Source of the DNA: Ammoniphilus sp. YIM 78166
Lineage (GTDB): Bacteria > Bacillota > Bacilli > Aneurinibacillales > RAOX-1
Direction: 5' to 3'
NCBI RefSeq assembly: GCF_004522215.1
Contig: NZ_SDLR01000007.1
Span: forward strand, 62,001 to 126,000
Length of the DNA stretch: 64,000 bases
Positions 57,725 to 64,000 of this stretch are shown piece after piece (the stretch's first letter is position 1; each line of letters begins with the position of its first letter). Under the pieces are notes generated by a model. It did not search any database, had not been told where the DNA came from, and saw nothing but the letters and a program-made list of their open reading frames with translations. A program made the position numbers and the translations under genes.

Positions 57725-58036
57725 GTGATTCGCGTGCAAGGATTATCCTTTGAGTTGTTGGAGAACCATCGTGAAGGTTGGAATCCGGAGATATTTAAGA
57801 CCCGTTATAGCGATATATTGAACAAGTTTGATTATATTGTTGGGGATTGGGGCTATGGCCAATTGCGATTGAAGGGTTTCTTTGAGGATCACTATCCGAA
57901 GGCTACCTTTGATAATCGAATCAGCTTTTTAGATGAATATCTTCAAGAATACTGCAATTTTGGCTGTCCTTATTTTGTCTTGAAAAAGGTAAAAGACGCC
58001 AAGGCAGAACTCATAAAAGAGCAACCTAGCGAATAG
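57725..58036 (+). CDS. yutD: YutD family protein
   Basis: 103 residues from GTG 57725 after GGGAGG; an ATG at 57701 in the same frame would add eight residues that overlap the ribosome site. Family pattern: SDILNKFDYIVGDWGYGQLRLKGF and YCNFGCPYFVL. YutD is small, conserved in Firmicutes and of unknown function. It is followed directly by a terminator. Confidence 0.9.
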   Translation: MIRVQGLSFELLENHREGWNPEIFKTRYSDILNKFDYIVGDWGYGQLRLKGFFEDHYPKATFDNRISFLDEYLQEYCNFGCPYFVLKKVKDAKAELIKEQPSE

Positions 58037-58050
58037 CAGGTTGCTCTTTT
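58015..58050. terminator. Terminator after yutD, overlapping its 3' end
   Basis: AAAAGAGCAACCT pairs with AGGTTGCTCTTTT; symmetric A/T runs suit both strands, including the convergent DUF3055 gene. Confidence 0.85.
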
Positions 58051-58054
58051 ATGA

Positions 58055-58324
58055 TTAGAGAACGGTATATAAAAATTCCATCAGTTCTTCGGCTTCTTCA
58101 TCCGTCACGCCAAAAGCATGGGCTACATACCCTTCTTCCTTCAAATCATCCTGTCCTAGGATGGCTGCTCGGTTCGTTTGAAGATTAACGACCAGCTTTT
58201 TTCCATAGAAGTTGGTTGTTGTTGTAATGGCTAGGTCATGGCGATTCGTATCTCCCATAAAGCTGACAAAGCGGGTAACGGTATCCTCTTTATGGTCATA
58301 CAGGAAAAAACTCTCACTACTCAT
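58055..58324 (-). CDS. DUF3055 family protein
   Basis: 89 residues, acidic, cytosolic. Pattern: FLYDHKEDTVTRFVSFMG near the start and a C-terminal FGVTDEEAEELMEFLYTVL. It matches the DUF3055 family of Bacillales, which sits in this same neighbourhood; function unknown. Confidence 0.8.
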   Translation of the reverse strand: MSSESFFLYDHKEDTVTRFVSFMGDTNRHDLAITTTTNFYGKKLVVNLQTNRAAILGQDDLKEEGYVAHAFGVTDEEAEELMEFLYTVL

Positions 58325-58447
58325 CTTCTATAGTCCCCCTACAAACTCATGTTGCTCTATTTTAACATATGATGAACAACATGTTAAATCACTTGATGAG
58401 CGCGAAGCAGCTCGCTATACTAAGATGGACAGGCAAGTGGAGAGGGG

Positions 58448-58558
58448 ATGGACGATATGGATGAGAACTCAGGGCACGTCATGGTCATTTTGCTGGCCGT
58501 CGTGCTGACGTTTGCAATTACCATTATTTCAGCTAAACTTAGGAAAAAGAAAAAGTAG
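58448..58558 (+). CDS. Small membrane protein, 36 aa
   Basis: ATG at 58448 (or 58457, better spaced from GGAGAGGGG at 58439). One hydrophobic span VMVILLAVVLTFAITIISA and a basic tail KLRKKKK. It lies 10 nt before yutE. Single-span peptides like this are common in sporulating Bacilli; no function assigned. Confidence 0.55.
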   Translation: MDDMDENSGHVMVILLAVVLTFAITIISAKLRKKKK

Positions 58559-58567
58559 GTGGATCCT

Positions 58568-59005
58568 ATGTATAATGTGAATACGCAGAAAATAGATGAA
58601 ATCTTAACATATATCGATCGGAGTATCTTGCCGACTTTGGCTTCCGTTATGGGGCAATCCAAAGATCACTTTATCCAGCAGCCTATGGCAACCTATGCAG
58701 CCGAACGGATGTTTCATTTGTTTATTGAAGGCATGACCGATGTTGGAAACCATCTGATCGATGGTTTCATTATGAGGGATCCGGGAAGCTATGAAGATAT
58801 CGTCGATATCATGGAAGACGAGAGGGTCTATACATCACAGCAAGCTGCTGTCTTCAAAGAAATTATCCTGCTGCGACGCGATCTAGTCCTCCATTACACT
58901 GAACCTAAACACGGGAAGTTATACGATGTCTACTCGCAGCATGCTCGCGTGATGGAGGAATACACGAGCCTAATTCGCCAGTATTTAAAGAAAGAATTGT
59001 GGTAA
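58568..59005 (+). CDS. yutE: DUF86/HepT-like protein YutE
   Basis: 145 residues from ATG 58568 after GGTGGAT. All-helical HepT/DUF86 fold. The motif region that in HepT toxins reads RxxxxHxY is here RRDLVLHYTE, so the spacing differs by one and RNase activity is doubtful. No MntA-type nucleotidyltransferase antitoxin gene is adjacent. Position matches B. subtilis yutE, a housekeeping member of unknown role. Confidence 0.85.
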   Translation: MYNVNTQKIDEILTYIDRSILPTLASVMGQSKDHFIQQPMATYAAERMFHLFIEGMTDVGNHLIDGFIMRDPGSYEDIVDIMEDERVYTSQQAAVFKEIILLRRDLVLHYTEPKHGKLYDVYSQHARVMEEYTSLIRQYLKKELW

Positions 59006-59013
59006 TAAATCGA

Positions 59014-59054
59014 GTGGCCCTGGAGTTGAATGCTTCCTGGGCCTATATTTTTTG
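59014..59054 (+). terminator. Weak terminator after yutE
   Basis: GGCCC (59016-59020) pairs with GGGCC (59039-59043) around a partly paired loop, followed by ATATTTTTT. Confidence 0.5.
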
Positions 59055-59166
59055 CTACTTATTAATATTTAGGTATTTTTTATATAAATTTGTATAAAAA
59101 TTTACTTATCTAATAAAATCGAGTAGAATATGATGTAAAGTACAGCAGAAAGGCGGTGAGCTACAA

Positions 59167-59829
59167 TTGTCAAAGGCAAGGAACTCCTCAACACGAAACC
59201 AAATTCTCCACCTGCTGAAGCTCCATGGGTCCCTTACCGTCAGTGAGATGGCTGCTAAGCTGCAAATCACCGAGATGGCGATACGCCGTCATTTAAGTAC
59301 TCTGGAGCGGGATAATTTAATTGAATCCACCATGGTACGTCAATCCATGGGACGTCCCACTAATGTGTATTCTCTAACTGAAGAGTCGGATCACATGTTT
59401 CCCCGTCACTACTCCGATTTCGCCCTTGATTTTCTTCAGGATCTTGAAGACCTGGAAGGAAAAGATAAAATCAAGTCCTTGTTTGAACGTAGAGAGCAAC
59501 GGCTTTCTGATAAATATAGCAAGCATATTAAAGGCACAACCCTTGAAAAAAAGATTGATCAATTGGCTCAAATTCAGAATGAAAAAGGCTATATGGTAGA
59601 GTGGGAACAGGACCCAAAGTCTGGTGACTATATCTTTAAAGAATATAATTGCCCCATTTCTCAGGTAGCAAAAGAATACAATCACGCTTGCGAGTGTGAG
59701 CTCTCCTTGTTTAAGAAAGTTCTTGATACCGAAGTAGAGCAGAATGAGTGTATAGCCCAGGGAGAAGACAAGTGTGTCTATGTGATCAAGAATCCTGAAT
59801 CGGAATCCGAAGAGAGTGACCCATCGTAA
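59167..59829 (+). CDS. Winged-helix regulator with cysteine-rich C-terminus (SufR-like layout)
   Basis: 220 residues from a TTG after AGGCGGTG. N-terminal winged helix (1-70): VSEMAAKLQITEMAIRRHL and the wing MGRPTNVYSLT. The middle is charged and helical. The C-terminus holds five cysteines: 162, 175, 177, 195 and 203. Cys162-X12-Cys175 equals the first spacing in the Fe-S repressor SufR, but the later spacings differ. A metal or Fe-S cluster sensor is a fair inference. Its target is unknown. Confidence 0.78.
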   Translation: MSKARNSSTRNQILHLLKLHGSLTVSEMAAKLQITEMAIRRHLSTLERDNLIESTMVRQSMGRPTNVYSLTEESDHMFPRHYSDFALDFLQDLEDLEGKDKIKSLFERREQRLSDKYSKHIKGTTLEKKIDQLAQIQNEKGYMVEWEQDPKSGDYIFKEYNCPISQVAKEYNHACECELSLFKKVLDTEVEQNECIAQGEDKCVYVIKNPESESEESDPS

Positions 59830-59898
59830 GAGCGGTTATTCTTTTTTTTTTGATTGTAAATCGTGCTATGATGGAGAAAAGAGAGGAGTGGAAAGATC

Positions 59899-60666
59899 AT
59901 GAAATCCTATGGAGCGTATCTGATTGATTTGGATGGGACGATTTATCGGGGGAATCAGGTCATTGATGAAGCACCTGGATTTATTCGTTGGCTAAAGAAT
60001 CAGGATATTCCCTTTTTGTTTTTAACCAACAATTCCTCATTGCCTCCCCAGAAAGTAGCTCAAAAGCTGCAAGGGATGGGCATTGCGTGCGAGACGGAGA
60101 ATGTTTTTACAACCAGCATGGCCGCGGCTGAATATATTCACTTAAATTTAGGAAAACGGGTCTATGCCATTGGAGAAGAAGGCTTAGTTTCCGCTTTGCA
60201 AGAACAGGGCTGTGAACTGACAGAGGATCATCCAGAGGTCGTCGTTATTGGCATCGATCGGCAGTTTACCTATGAAAAGATGGCCAAAGCATCTTTGGCC
60301 ATCCAGCAAGGGGCTGTTTTCTTATCTACCAACAGTGACCGTGCCGTTCCAACCGAGAGAGGACTAGTTCCGGGAAATGGGGCCTTGACCGCTTCCATTC
60401 AGACAGCTAGCGGAACAGCTCCCATCTTTATTGGAAAACCAGAAGCCCTCTTTGTGGAATTGGCTTTGCAAAAATTAAAGGTTAAGGCGAAGGACGTGCT
60501 GTTAATCGGAGACAATCTCCATACGGATATTTTAGCCGGGGTCCAGGCCCAGGTGGACACGCTACTGGTCTATACTGGCATTACCCGTCCTGAGGATCCT
60601 GAATTAGAGAGAATCCGCCCTACCTACGCAGTTCATCATTTATTGGAATGGGTCAAGCAATTTTAG
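59899..60666 (+). CDS. yutF: HAD-family sugar/nucleotide phosphatase YutF (NagD type)
   Basis: 255 residues, HAD subfamily IIA. Nucleophile motif DLDGTIYRG (about 9-17), motif II FLTNNSS, Lys in FIGKPEALF and motif IV LLIGDNLHTDI are all present. A C2-type cap lies between. General phosphatase for small phosphates, cytosolic. GAGAGGAG precedes the ATG. The stop overlaps the stop of the convergent yutG by four bases. Confidence 0.92.
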   Translation: MKSYGAYLIDLDGTIYRGNQVIDEAPGFIRWLKNQDIPFLFLTNNSSLPPQKVAQKLQGMGIACETENVFTTSMAAAEYIHLNLGKRVYAIGEEGLVSALQEQGCELTEDHPEVVVIGIDRQFTYEKMAKASLAIQQGAVFLSTNSDRAVPTERGLVPGNGALTASIQTASGTAPIFIGKPEALFVELALQKLKVKAKDVLLIGDNLHTDILAGVQAQVDTLLVYTGITRPEDPELERIRPTYAVHHLLEWVKQF

Positions 60667-61163
60667 TGGCCTTTACTATGAGCAAGCCTGCTGGAGGCAG
60701 CGGCTGCGATGGCACCTACGATGTCATCAAGAAACGTATGATTTTGATGATCGTGTTTATCATTTAACTTTTTGAGAATGCCTGGCTTTACTTTATCGAT
60801 ATATCCGTAGTTGGTGAAGCCAATGCTTCCGTACACATTAACGATGGATAAGGCCACAATTTCATCAACACCGTAAAGACCTTCATCATTAAAGATCATG
60901 CTCTGCAATGGTTCCAGGAGCATCCGCTGCTCAGCTAGCATGTCTAGCTGGATCCCTGTAAGGATCGCATTTTGTACTTCCCGCTTGGCTAAGACTTTTT
61001 CCAGATTGTCAATACAGAGCTCTTTGGTCAGGTCTGGAAAATAATCCTTCTGCAAAAATAAGACAAGCTCAGCTAAATCGTCCATCGTTACGCCACGAGC
61101 TTCCAATAGCTCCCTCGTTTTCTTTGCTACAACTTCATCGTTTACAACGGCTAACGGTGACAT
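60663..61163 (-). CDS. yutG: YutG, phosphatidylglycerophosphatase A-like protein
   Basis: 166 residues. C-terminal pattern GSIGFTNYGYIDKVKPGIL and the motif HDHQNHTFLDDIVGA, as in the short Gram-positive PgpA-like proteins. The helix count is low for a membrane enzyme, and the N-terminus is soluble. Role in phospholipid head-group processing is inferred from the family name only. Position matches B. subtilis yutG. Confidence 0.85.
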   Translation of the reverse strand: MSPLAVVNDEVVAKKTRELLEARGVTMDDLAELVLFLQKDYFPDLTKELCIDNLEKVLAKREVQNAILTGIQLDMLAEQRMLLEPLQSMIFNDEGLYGVDEIVALSIVNVYGSIGFTNYGYIDKVKPGILKKLNDKHDHQNHTFLDDIVGAIAAAASSRLAHSKGH

Positions 61164-61212
61164 AGTAACTCTCCTTCCTGATTGTGGTGGGGAAAAGAAA
61201 GGGAAGAAAGAT

Positions 61213-61692
61213 ATGAACGAATTTTATTTTGTTAATCCGTTAGGTCAAAATATTTATCTCACATTTTCGCCTCAATTATTCTCTCCATTGCCGGATCACG
61301 TACTCATCCTTCCGTTATATAAAGATAAGTTACTTTTTACCTGTCATCCAGAGAGAGGGTGGGAGCTGCCTGGGGGGAAGGTAGAAGAAGGGGAAACGGC
61401 ACAAGAAGCGGCGATACGCGAGGCTTGGGAGGAAACGGGAGCAAGAATATCGGTATTAACCCAACTGGCGGAATATCGGGTTAAAGATGGGGACTTGGGA
61501 TTTAGTAAAGCGGTTTTTCTGGCCGAGGTCCTGGAATGGGGAGCACGTCCCCTTGAATTTGAAACCATCGATGCCGCTTTATTTCCTCTAGACTTGAATC
61601 TTAATCAGGAAGAATTTAGCCTATTCATGAAGGATGGAGTGGTCGGGCAGCTCCTGAAAAGGCTAAGCACCGAAACAAACTCCACGACATAG
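61213..61692 (+). CDS. Nudix hydrolase
   Basis: 159 residues. The Nudix box is complete: GGKVEEGETAQEAAIREAWEETGA (about 55-78), shown here as GGKVEEGE...REAWEETG, with the metal-binding Glu residues in REAWEE. Hydrolyses a nucleoside diphosphate derivative; the substrate is not readable. Start after GGGAAG. Precedes yutH by 40 nt on the same strand. Confidence 0.9.
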   Translation: MNEFYFVNPLGQNIYLTFSPQLFSPLPDHVLILPLYKDKLLFTCHPERGWELPGGKVEEGETAQEAAIREAWEETGARISVLTQLAEYRVKDGDLGFSKAVFLAEVLEWGARPLEFETIDAALFPLDLNLNQEEFSLFMKDGVVGQLLKRLSTETNSTT

Positions 61693-61732
61693 GATACTAG
61701 GAGAAAAAATGGGCGGGAGTTGAGCCAAAGCC

Positions 61733-62776
61733 ATGTATCCTTGGATGGATGAAGTTCAACAAAAATACAATCTCTATATTTATCGTTTTCAGCCTACCTC
61801 TCAAGGGATCTGGATGGAGACCAACCGGGGACCGACCGTTATGCATGCCATTCCTTCCCCCTTGGTTCACAAAGAGGAGTTAGTTCAAGTGACATACCGG
61901 GTAATGCAACATACCGGGATGGTGACTCCCTTGTTACAGAGTCAGGAAGAGAAGCTCGTGAATACGATTAGCGGAGTGCCGAGCTATCTAATGCGGTGGC
62001 CTGCGGAAGAATCTGAATGGGTGGATTATGAAGGATTAGGCGAGGCGCTAGCTCAGTTCCATTTAGTGAGCCGATATCTAGAGAGGCGAGAGTCATCATC
62101 CGTTCAACTAGGAACGTGGGAGCAAAAATGGTTGAAAAGACTGAGAAATTTATATCATTCTCAACGAATGGCACATAGACGGGCTGGGAGAATGATTCCC
62201 TTGGATTCTTTCCTGCTTCAGAACTTCCAGTTGCTTACACAATCCTGTCAAACGGCCCTTTCCTATCTTCAGCGGGTTAACTATCAAGAGCTATGCTCCA
62301 GCTGTCAGACCGTCGGAAGGATTGCTTATGAGCGGTTTGGACATCATCAATTTATCGTTACCGAGCACGAACGTGTCATGTTCACCGATCCTTTTTCCTG
62401 GGCGGAAGATACAAGAGCTAGAGATATTGGAAACTTTATTCAAGACGATGTAAAAGAGTTTGGTTGGAATCCAAAGCAAATTTATTCCTTCATATCTGGC
62501 TATCACCGTGTTTCACCCCTACTGCCCGAGGAATTTTATCTAATGTATGCCATGTTTCATATGCCAGAGCGAGTAATGAAAAAACTAGAGGTTGCCTATA
62601 ACCCACCCTCCTCATTGTTCTCGTTCTTTTCAAAGGAAAATCCAGAGCTGGAACAGGCAAGATTCGAGACTGAATCCCTAACCCTCCAAGATATGGTCGC
62701 AGACCTGAAAAGAAATGATACCCTCATCCGTGAATTTCCAGCTTTTTTGGAGCAATCATTCGCTGTTAGACTGTAG
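61733..62776 (+). CDS. yutH: Spore coat protein YutH (CotS-like kinase fold)
   Basis: 347 residues of the CotS/YutH family, distant relatives of aminoglycoside phosphotransferases. The kinase core is degenerate: the region around HHQFIVTEHERVMFTDPFSWAEDTRARDIGNFI corresponds to the Brenner and metal loops, with Asp in TDPFSWAED. In B. subtilis yutH is a SigE-dependent spore coat gene. The ribosome site is weak (GGGCGGGAG). Confidence 0.87.
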   Translation: MYPWMDEVQQKYNLYIYRFQPTSQGIWMETNRGPTVMHAIPSPLVHKEELVQVTYRVMQHTGMVTPLLQSQEEKLVNTISGVPSYLMRWPAEESEWVDYEGLGEALAQFHLVSRYLERRESSSVQLGTWEQKWLKRLRNLYHSQRMAHRRAGRMIPLDSFLLQNFQLLTQSCQTALSYLQRVNYQELCSSCQTVGRIAYERFGHHQFIVTEHERVMFTDPFSWAEDTRARDIGNFIQDDVKEFGWNPKQIYSFISGYHRVSPLLPEEFYLMYAMFHMPERVMKKLEVAYNPPSSLFSFFSKENPELEQARFETESLTLQDMVADLKRNDTLIREFPAFLEQSFAVRL

Positions 62777-62817
62777 AAAAAAAAAAACAGATCCAGAGAG
62801 GTTTTCTGGATCTGTTT
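62776..62817. terminator. Bidirectional terminator between yutH and yutI
   Basis: AAACAGATCCAGA (62785-62797) pairs with TCTGGATCTGTTT (62805-62817). A long A run before and a T stretch after serve both strands. Confidence 0.88.
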
Positions 62818-62823
62818 CCTTGT

Positions 62824-63060
62824 TTAAAATACTTGCTGTACTTCTTTGATTTCAGGAATTTCTTCGGTTAATGCTCGCTCAATACCCGCCTTCAGGGTAA
62901 TTGTAGAGCTAGGGCAGCTTCCGCAAGCTCCCATAAGGCGAAGCTTCACCACGCCATCCTCGATATCAACTAATTCGCAATCTCCACCATCTCGCTGTAG
63001 AAACGGACGAAGCTTATCTAGAACTTCTTGAACTTGTTCATGTAATTCAGCCATGGTCAT
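62824..63060 (-). CDS. yutI: NifU C-terminal-domain protein YutI
   Basis: 78 residues, a stand-alone NifU-C (Nfu) domain. Cys pair GACGSCPSS and FLQRDGGDCELV identify it. Acts as a carrier of Fe-S clusters to target proteins. Two in-frame ATGs (63060 and 63054) follow GGGG. Convergent with yutH, divergent from yuzD. Confidence 0.93.
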   Translation of the reverse strand: MTMAELHEQVQEVLDKLRPFLQRDGGDCELVDIEDGVVKLRLMGACGSCPSSTITLKAGIERALTEEIPEIKEVQQVF

Positions 63061-63115
63061 TCAACCCCTTTCTAATTCTCTATTATAGTATCCTTTTGTG
63101 CATAAATCCATGAGT

Positions 63116-63144
63116 TTGAGCACATTTGACAATTCGAGTATAAT
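63116..63144 (+). promoter_or_regulatory. Promoter upstream of yuzD
   Basis: TTGAGC (63116-63121), 17-bp spacer, consensus TATAAT (63139-63144). Confidence 0.6.
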
Positions 63145-63171
63145 GAAACAAAAAATAAAGGGGATGGTTAA

Positions 63172-63486
63172 GTGGTTCAAGTAATTGTCTATGGAGCGCA
63201 AGAGCTTTGCGCAAGCTGTTTGCACGCCCCCTCCTCGTTGGAGACTGCAAGCTGGCTTGATGCCGCTCTAAAAAGAGTTTATGATGAGCATGCTATAGAG
63301 GTTCGTTATGTTGATATCCATCAACCAGAGAACCCGGAGGACCAGCTTTTCTCTAAACGAGTCATTGAGGAAGACCTATGGTATCCCGTGGTTGTGATTC
63401 AAGGAGACGTCGTAACGGAGGGTAATCCGGATTTAAAGGTGATTTATAAAAAGCTGGATGAGCTAGGTATCTCCAGGTCGGAATAG
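63172..63486 (+). CDS. yuzD: YuzD family protein (DUF1462)
   Basis: 104 residues from a GTG after AAAGGGG. Thioredoxin-like pattern: VIVYGAQELCASCLHAPSS near the N-terminus with a CxxC pair, then VRYVDIHQPEN and WYPVVVIQGDVVTEGNP. Possibly disulfide or Fe-S related given its neighbours yutI and HesB, but biochemistry is unknown. 15 nt to yuzB. Confidence 0.9.
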   Translation: MVQVIVYGAQELCASCLHAPSSLETASWLDAALKRVYDEHAIEVRYVDIHQPENPEDQLFSKRVIEEDLWYPVVVIQGDVVTEGNPDLKVIYKKLDELGISRSE

Positions 63487-63501
63487 GGGAAGGAAGCTTT
63501 C

Positions 63502-63786
63502 ATGACGATCATGATTGAATTTTGTCAGGCTAATTTTTCTACCTGTTCAGATCAGGTTATGGCGAAGCTACAATCCGATTCTGTCCTACTTGATGATCTA
63601 GGGGAAATTGAGGCCATTGAATATGGCTGTCTAGGTAATTGTGGACAGTGCTACATCCAGCCTTTCGCTATGGTGGAGGGTTCCATTGTAGCTGGGGATA
63701 CGCCTGAGGAACTACTGGAGGAAATTAAGGCCCAGGTGAAAAGGAAGCAAGAAGAGGACAGAGCATGGAGAGATCTAGGCTTTTAG
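63502..63786 (+). CDS. yuzB: YuzB family protein (DUF1450)
   Basis: 94 residues. Cysteines in EFCQANF, FSTCSD and CLGNCGQCYIQPFAMVEG, the DUF1450 pattern. Resembles small Fe-S or thiol carriers. The extra residues at the C-terminus (KRKQEEDRAWRDLGF) are longer than the ~78 residues of B. subtilis YuzB. Start after GGGGAAGGAAG. Confidence 0.9.
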   Translation: MTIMIEFCQANFSTCSDQVMAKLQSDSVLLDDLGEIEAIEYGCLGNCGQCYIQPFAMVEGSIVAGDTPEELLEEIKAQVKRKQEEDRAWRDLGF

Positions 63787-63856
63787 CACTTTCCTAGAGA
63801 ACCTCGTACGAATGCAAGGAATATGTTAGTTTAACAGTATGTAGACAGTTGAAACC

Positions 63857-63885
63857 TTGAGGAATATAGGATTTGTCTGTATACT
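63857..63885 (+). promoter_or_regulatory. Promoter upstream of the HesB/IscA gene
   Basis: TTGAGG (63857-63862), 17-bp spacer, TATACT (63880-63885), 30 bp before the ATG. Confidence 0.6.
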
Positions 63886-63914
63886 TTTAACATAACCCTA
63901 AAGGAGGGATTCCC

Positions 63915-64000
63915 ATGATTGAAATTACCGAAAGTGCAGGTAGTAAAATTAAAGAACTTCTTACCAGTCAGGAAAACCCCGCCTTATTTCTACGTGTTGG
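63915..64000 (+). CDS. HesB/IscA-type Fe-S assembly protein (5' end only)
   Basis: The ATG at 63915 follows AAGGAGGGA. The visible 28 codons (MIEITESAGSKIKELL..., PALFLRVG) match the start of A-type Fe-S carriers (B. subtilis YutM/ErpA). The cysteines lie beyond the window. Confidence 0.85.
   Translation, partial: MIEITESAGSKIKELLTSQENPALFLRV

Noticed and set aside
58568..59005. HepT/MntA toxin-antitoxin module
   Set aside because: No nucleotidyltransferase antitoxin gene is adjacent, the RNase motif spacing is off, and position matches housekeeping yutE.
63126..63144. TTGACA followed by TATAAT near yuzD as a promoter pair
   Set aside because: Only 7 bp separate them. The TATAAT pairs properly with TTGAGC at 63116 instead.

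Overview
The window looks like chromosomal DNA of an endospore-forming Gram-positive bacterium of the order Bacillales, probably from the Paenibacillaceae/Brevibacillus/Ammoniphilus neighbourhood. The evidence is the sporulation genes (yunB, lytH, yutH, a YhcN/YlaJ lipoprotein), the sigI-rsgI pair, a sufCDSUB operon, a proline T-box, strong GGAGG ribosome sites, many TTG/GTG starts, and a gene order resembling the Bacillus subtilis yun-yut block. Genus and species cannot be fixed from this sequence alone.

Layout. 1-8.7 kb: proB (3' end outside the window) behind a proline T-box, ctaB, an MFS exporter, a DUF2797 protein, gcvH, small unknown genes, and sigI-rsgI. 9-16.1 kb: pckA and sufCDSUB. 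16.2-19.3 kb: a glutamine-rich protein, a candidate small RNA, yunD, an acidic small protein and yunC. 19.3-41.4 kb: an accessory catabolic region. It holds a tripartite tricarboxylate-type transporter, etfBA, a GntR regulator, a TRAP transporter, then a long co-directional run of ten enzyme genes. 41.6-45.3 kb: thyA-folA, an alpha/beta hydrolase, yunB and a PilZ-like protein. 45.4-53.9 kb: an APC permease divergent from a guanidine-I riboswitch operon (two carboxyguanidine deiminase subunits, guanidine/urea carboxylase, allophanate hydrolase). 53.9-64 kb: an oxidoreductase remnant, then the conserved block lytH, lipA, yutD, yutE, a Cys-rich regulator, yutF, yutG, a Nudix gene, yutH, yutI, yuzD, yuzB and the start of a HesB/IscA gene.

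How it fits together. The 19-41 kb region reads as one regulon. A 12-bp palindrome with core ATTATCGATAAT lies in the spacer or just after the -10 of five promoters: tctC, etfB, gntR, dctQ and dctP. The likely regulator is the GntR/FCD protein encoded in the middle. The gene content implies uptake of an organic acid by two transporters, oxidation of an alcohol and aldehyde, CoA activation by a CoA-transferase, and acyl-CoA and enoyl-CoA chemistry. Electrons could pass through EtfAB to a membrane Fe-S menaquinone reductase, and a RraA-type lyase plus hydroxyacid dehydrogenase plus glycerate kinase could feed glycolysis. Two of its enzymes lack the usual catalytic residues (the acyl-CoA dehydrogenase and the fumarate-reductase-like flavoprotein), so the substrate and chemistry are open; this is the best candidate here for an undescribed pathway.

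The guanidine operon appears to have two control layers: the riboswitch, and a pair of 17-bp palindromes between it and the divergent permease. lipA provides the lipoyl group needed by gcvH. The suf operon, yutI, yuzB and the HesB gene concern Fe-S clusters.
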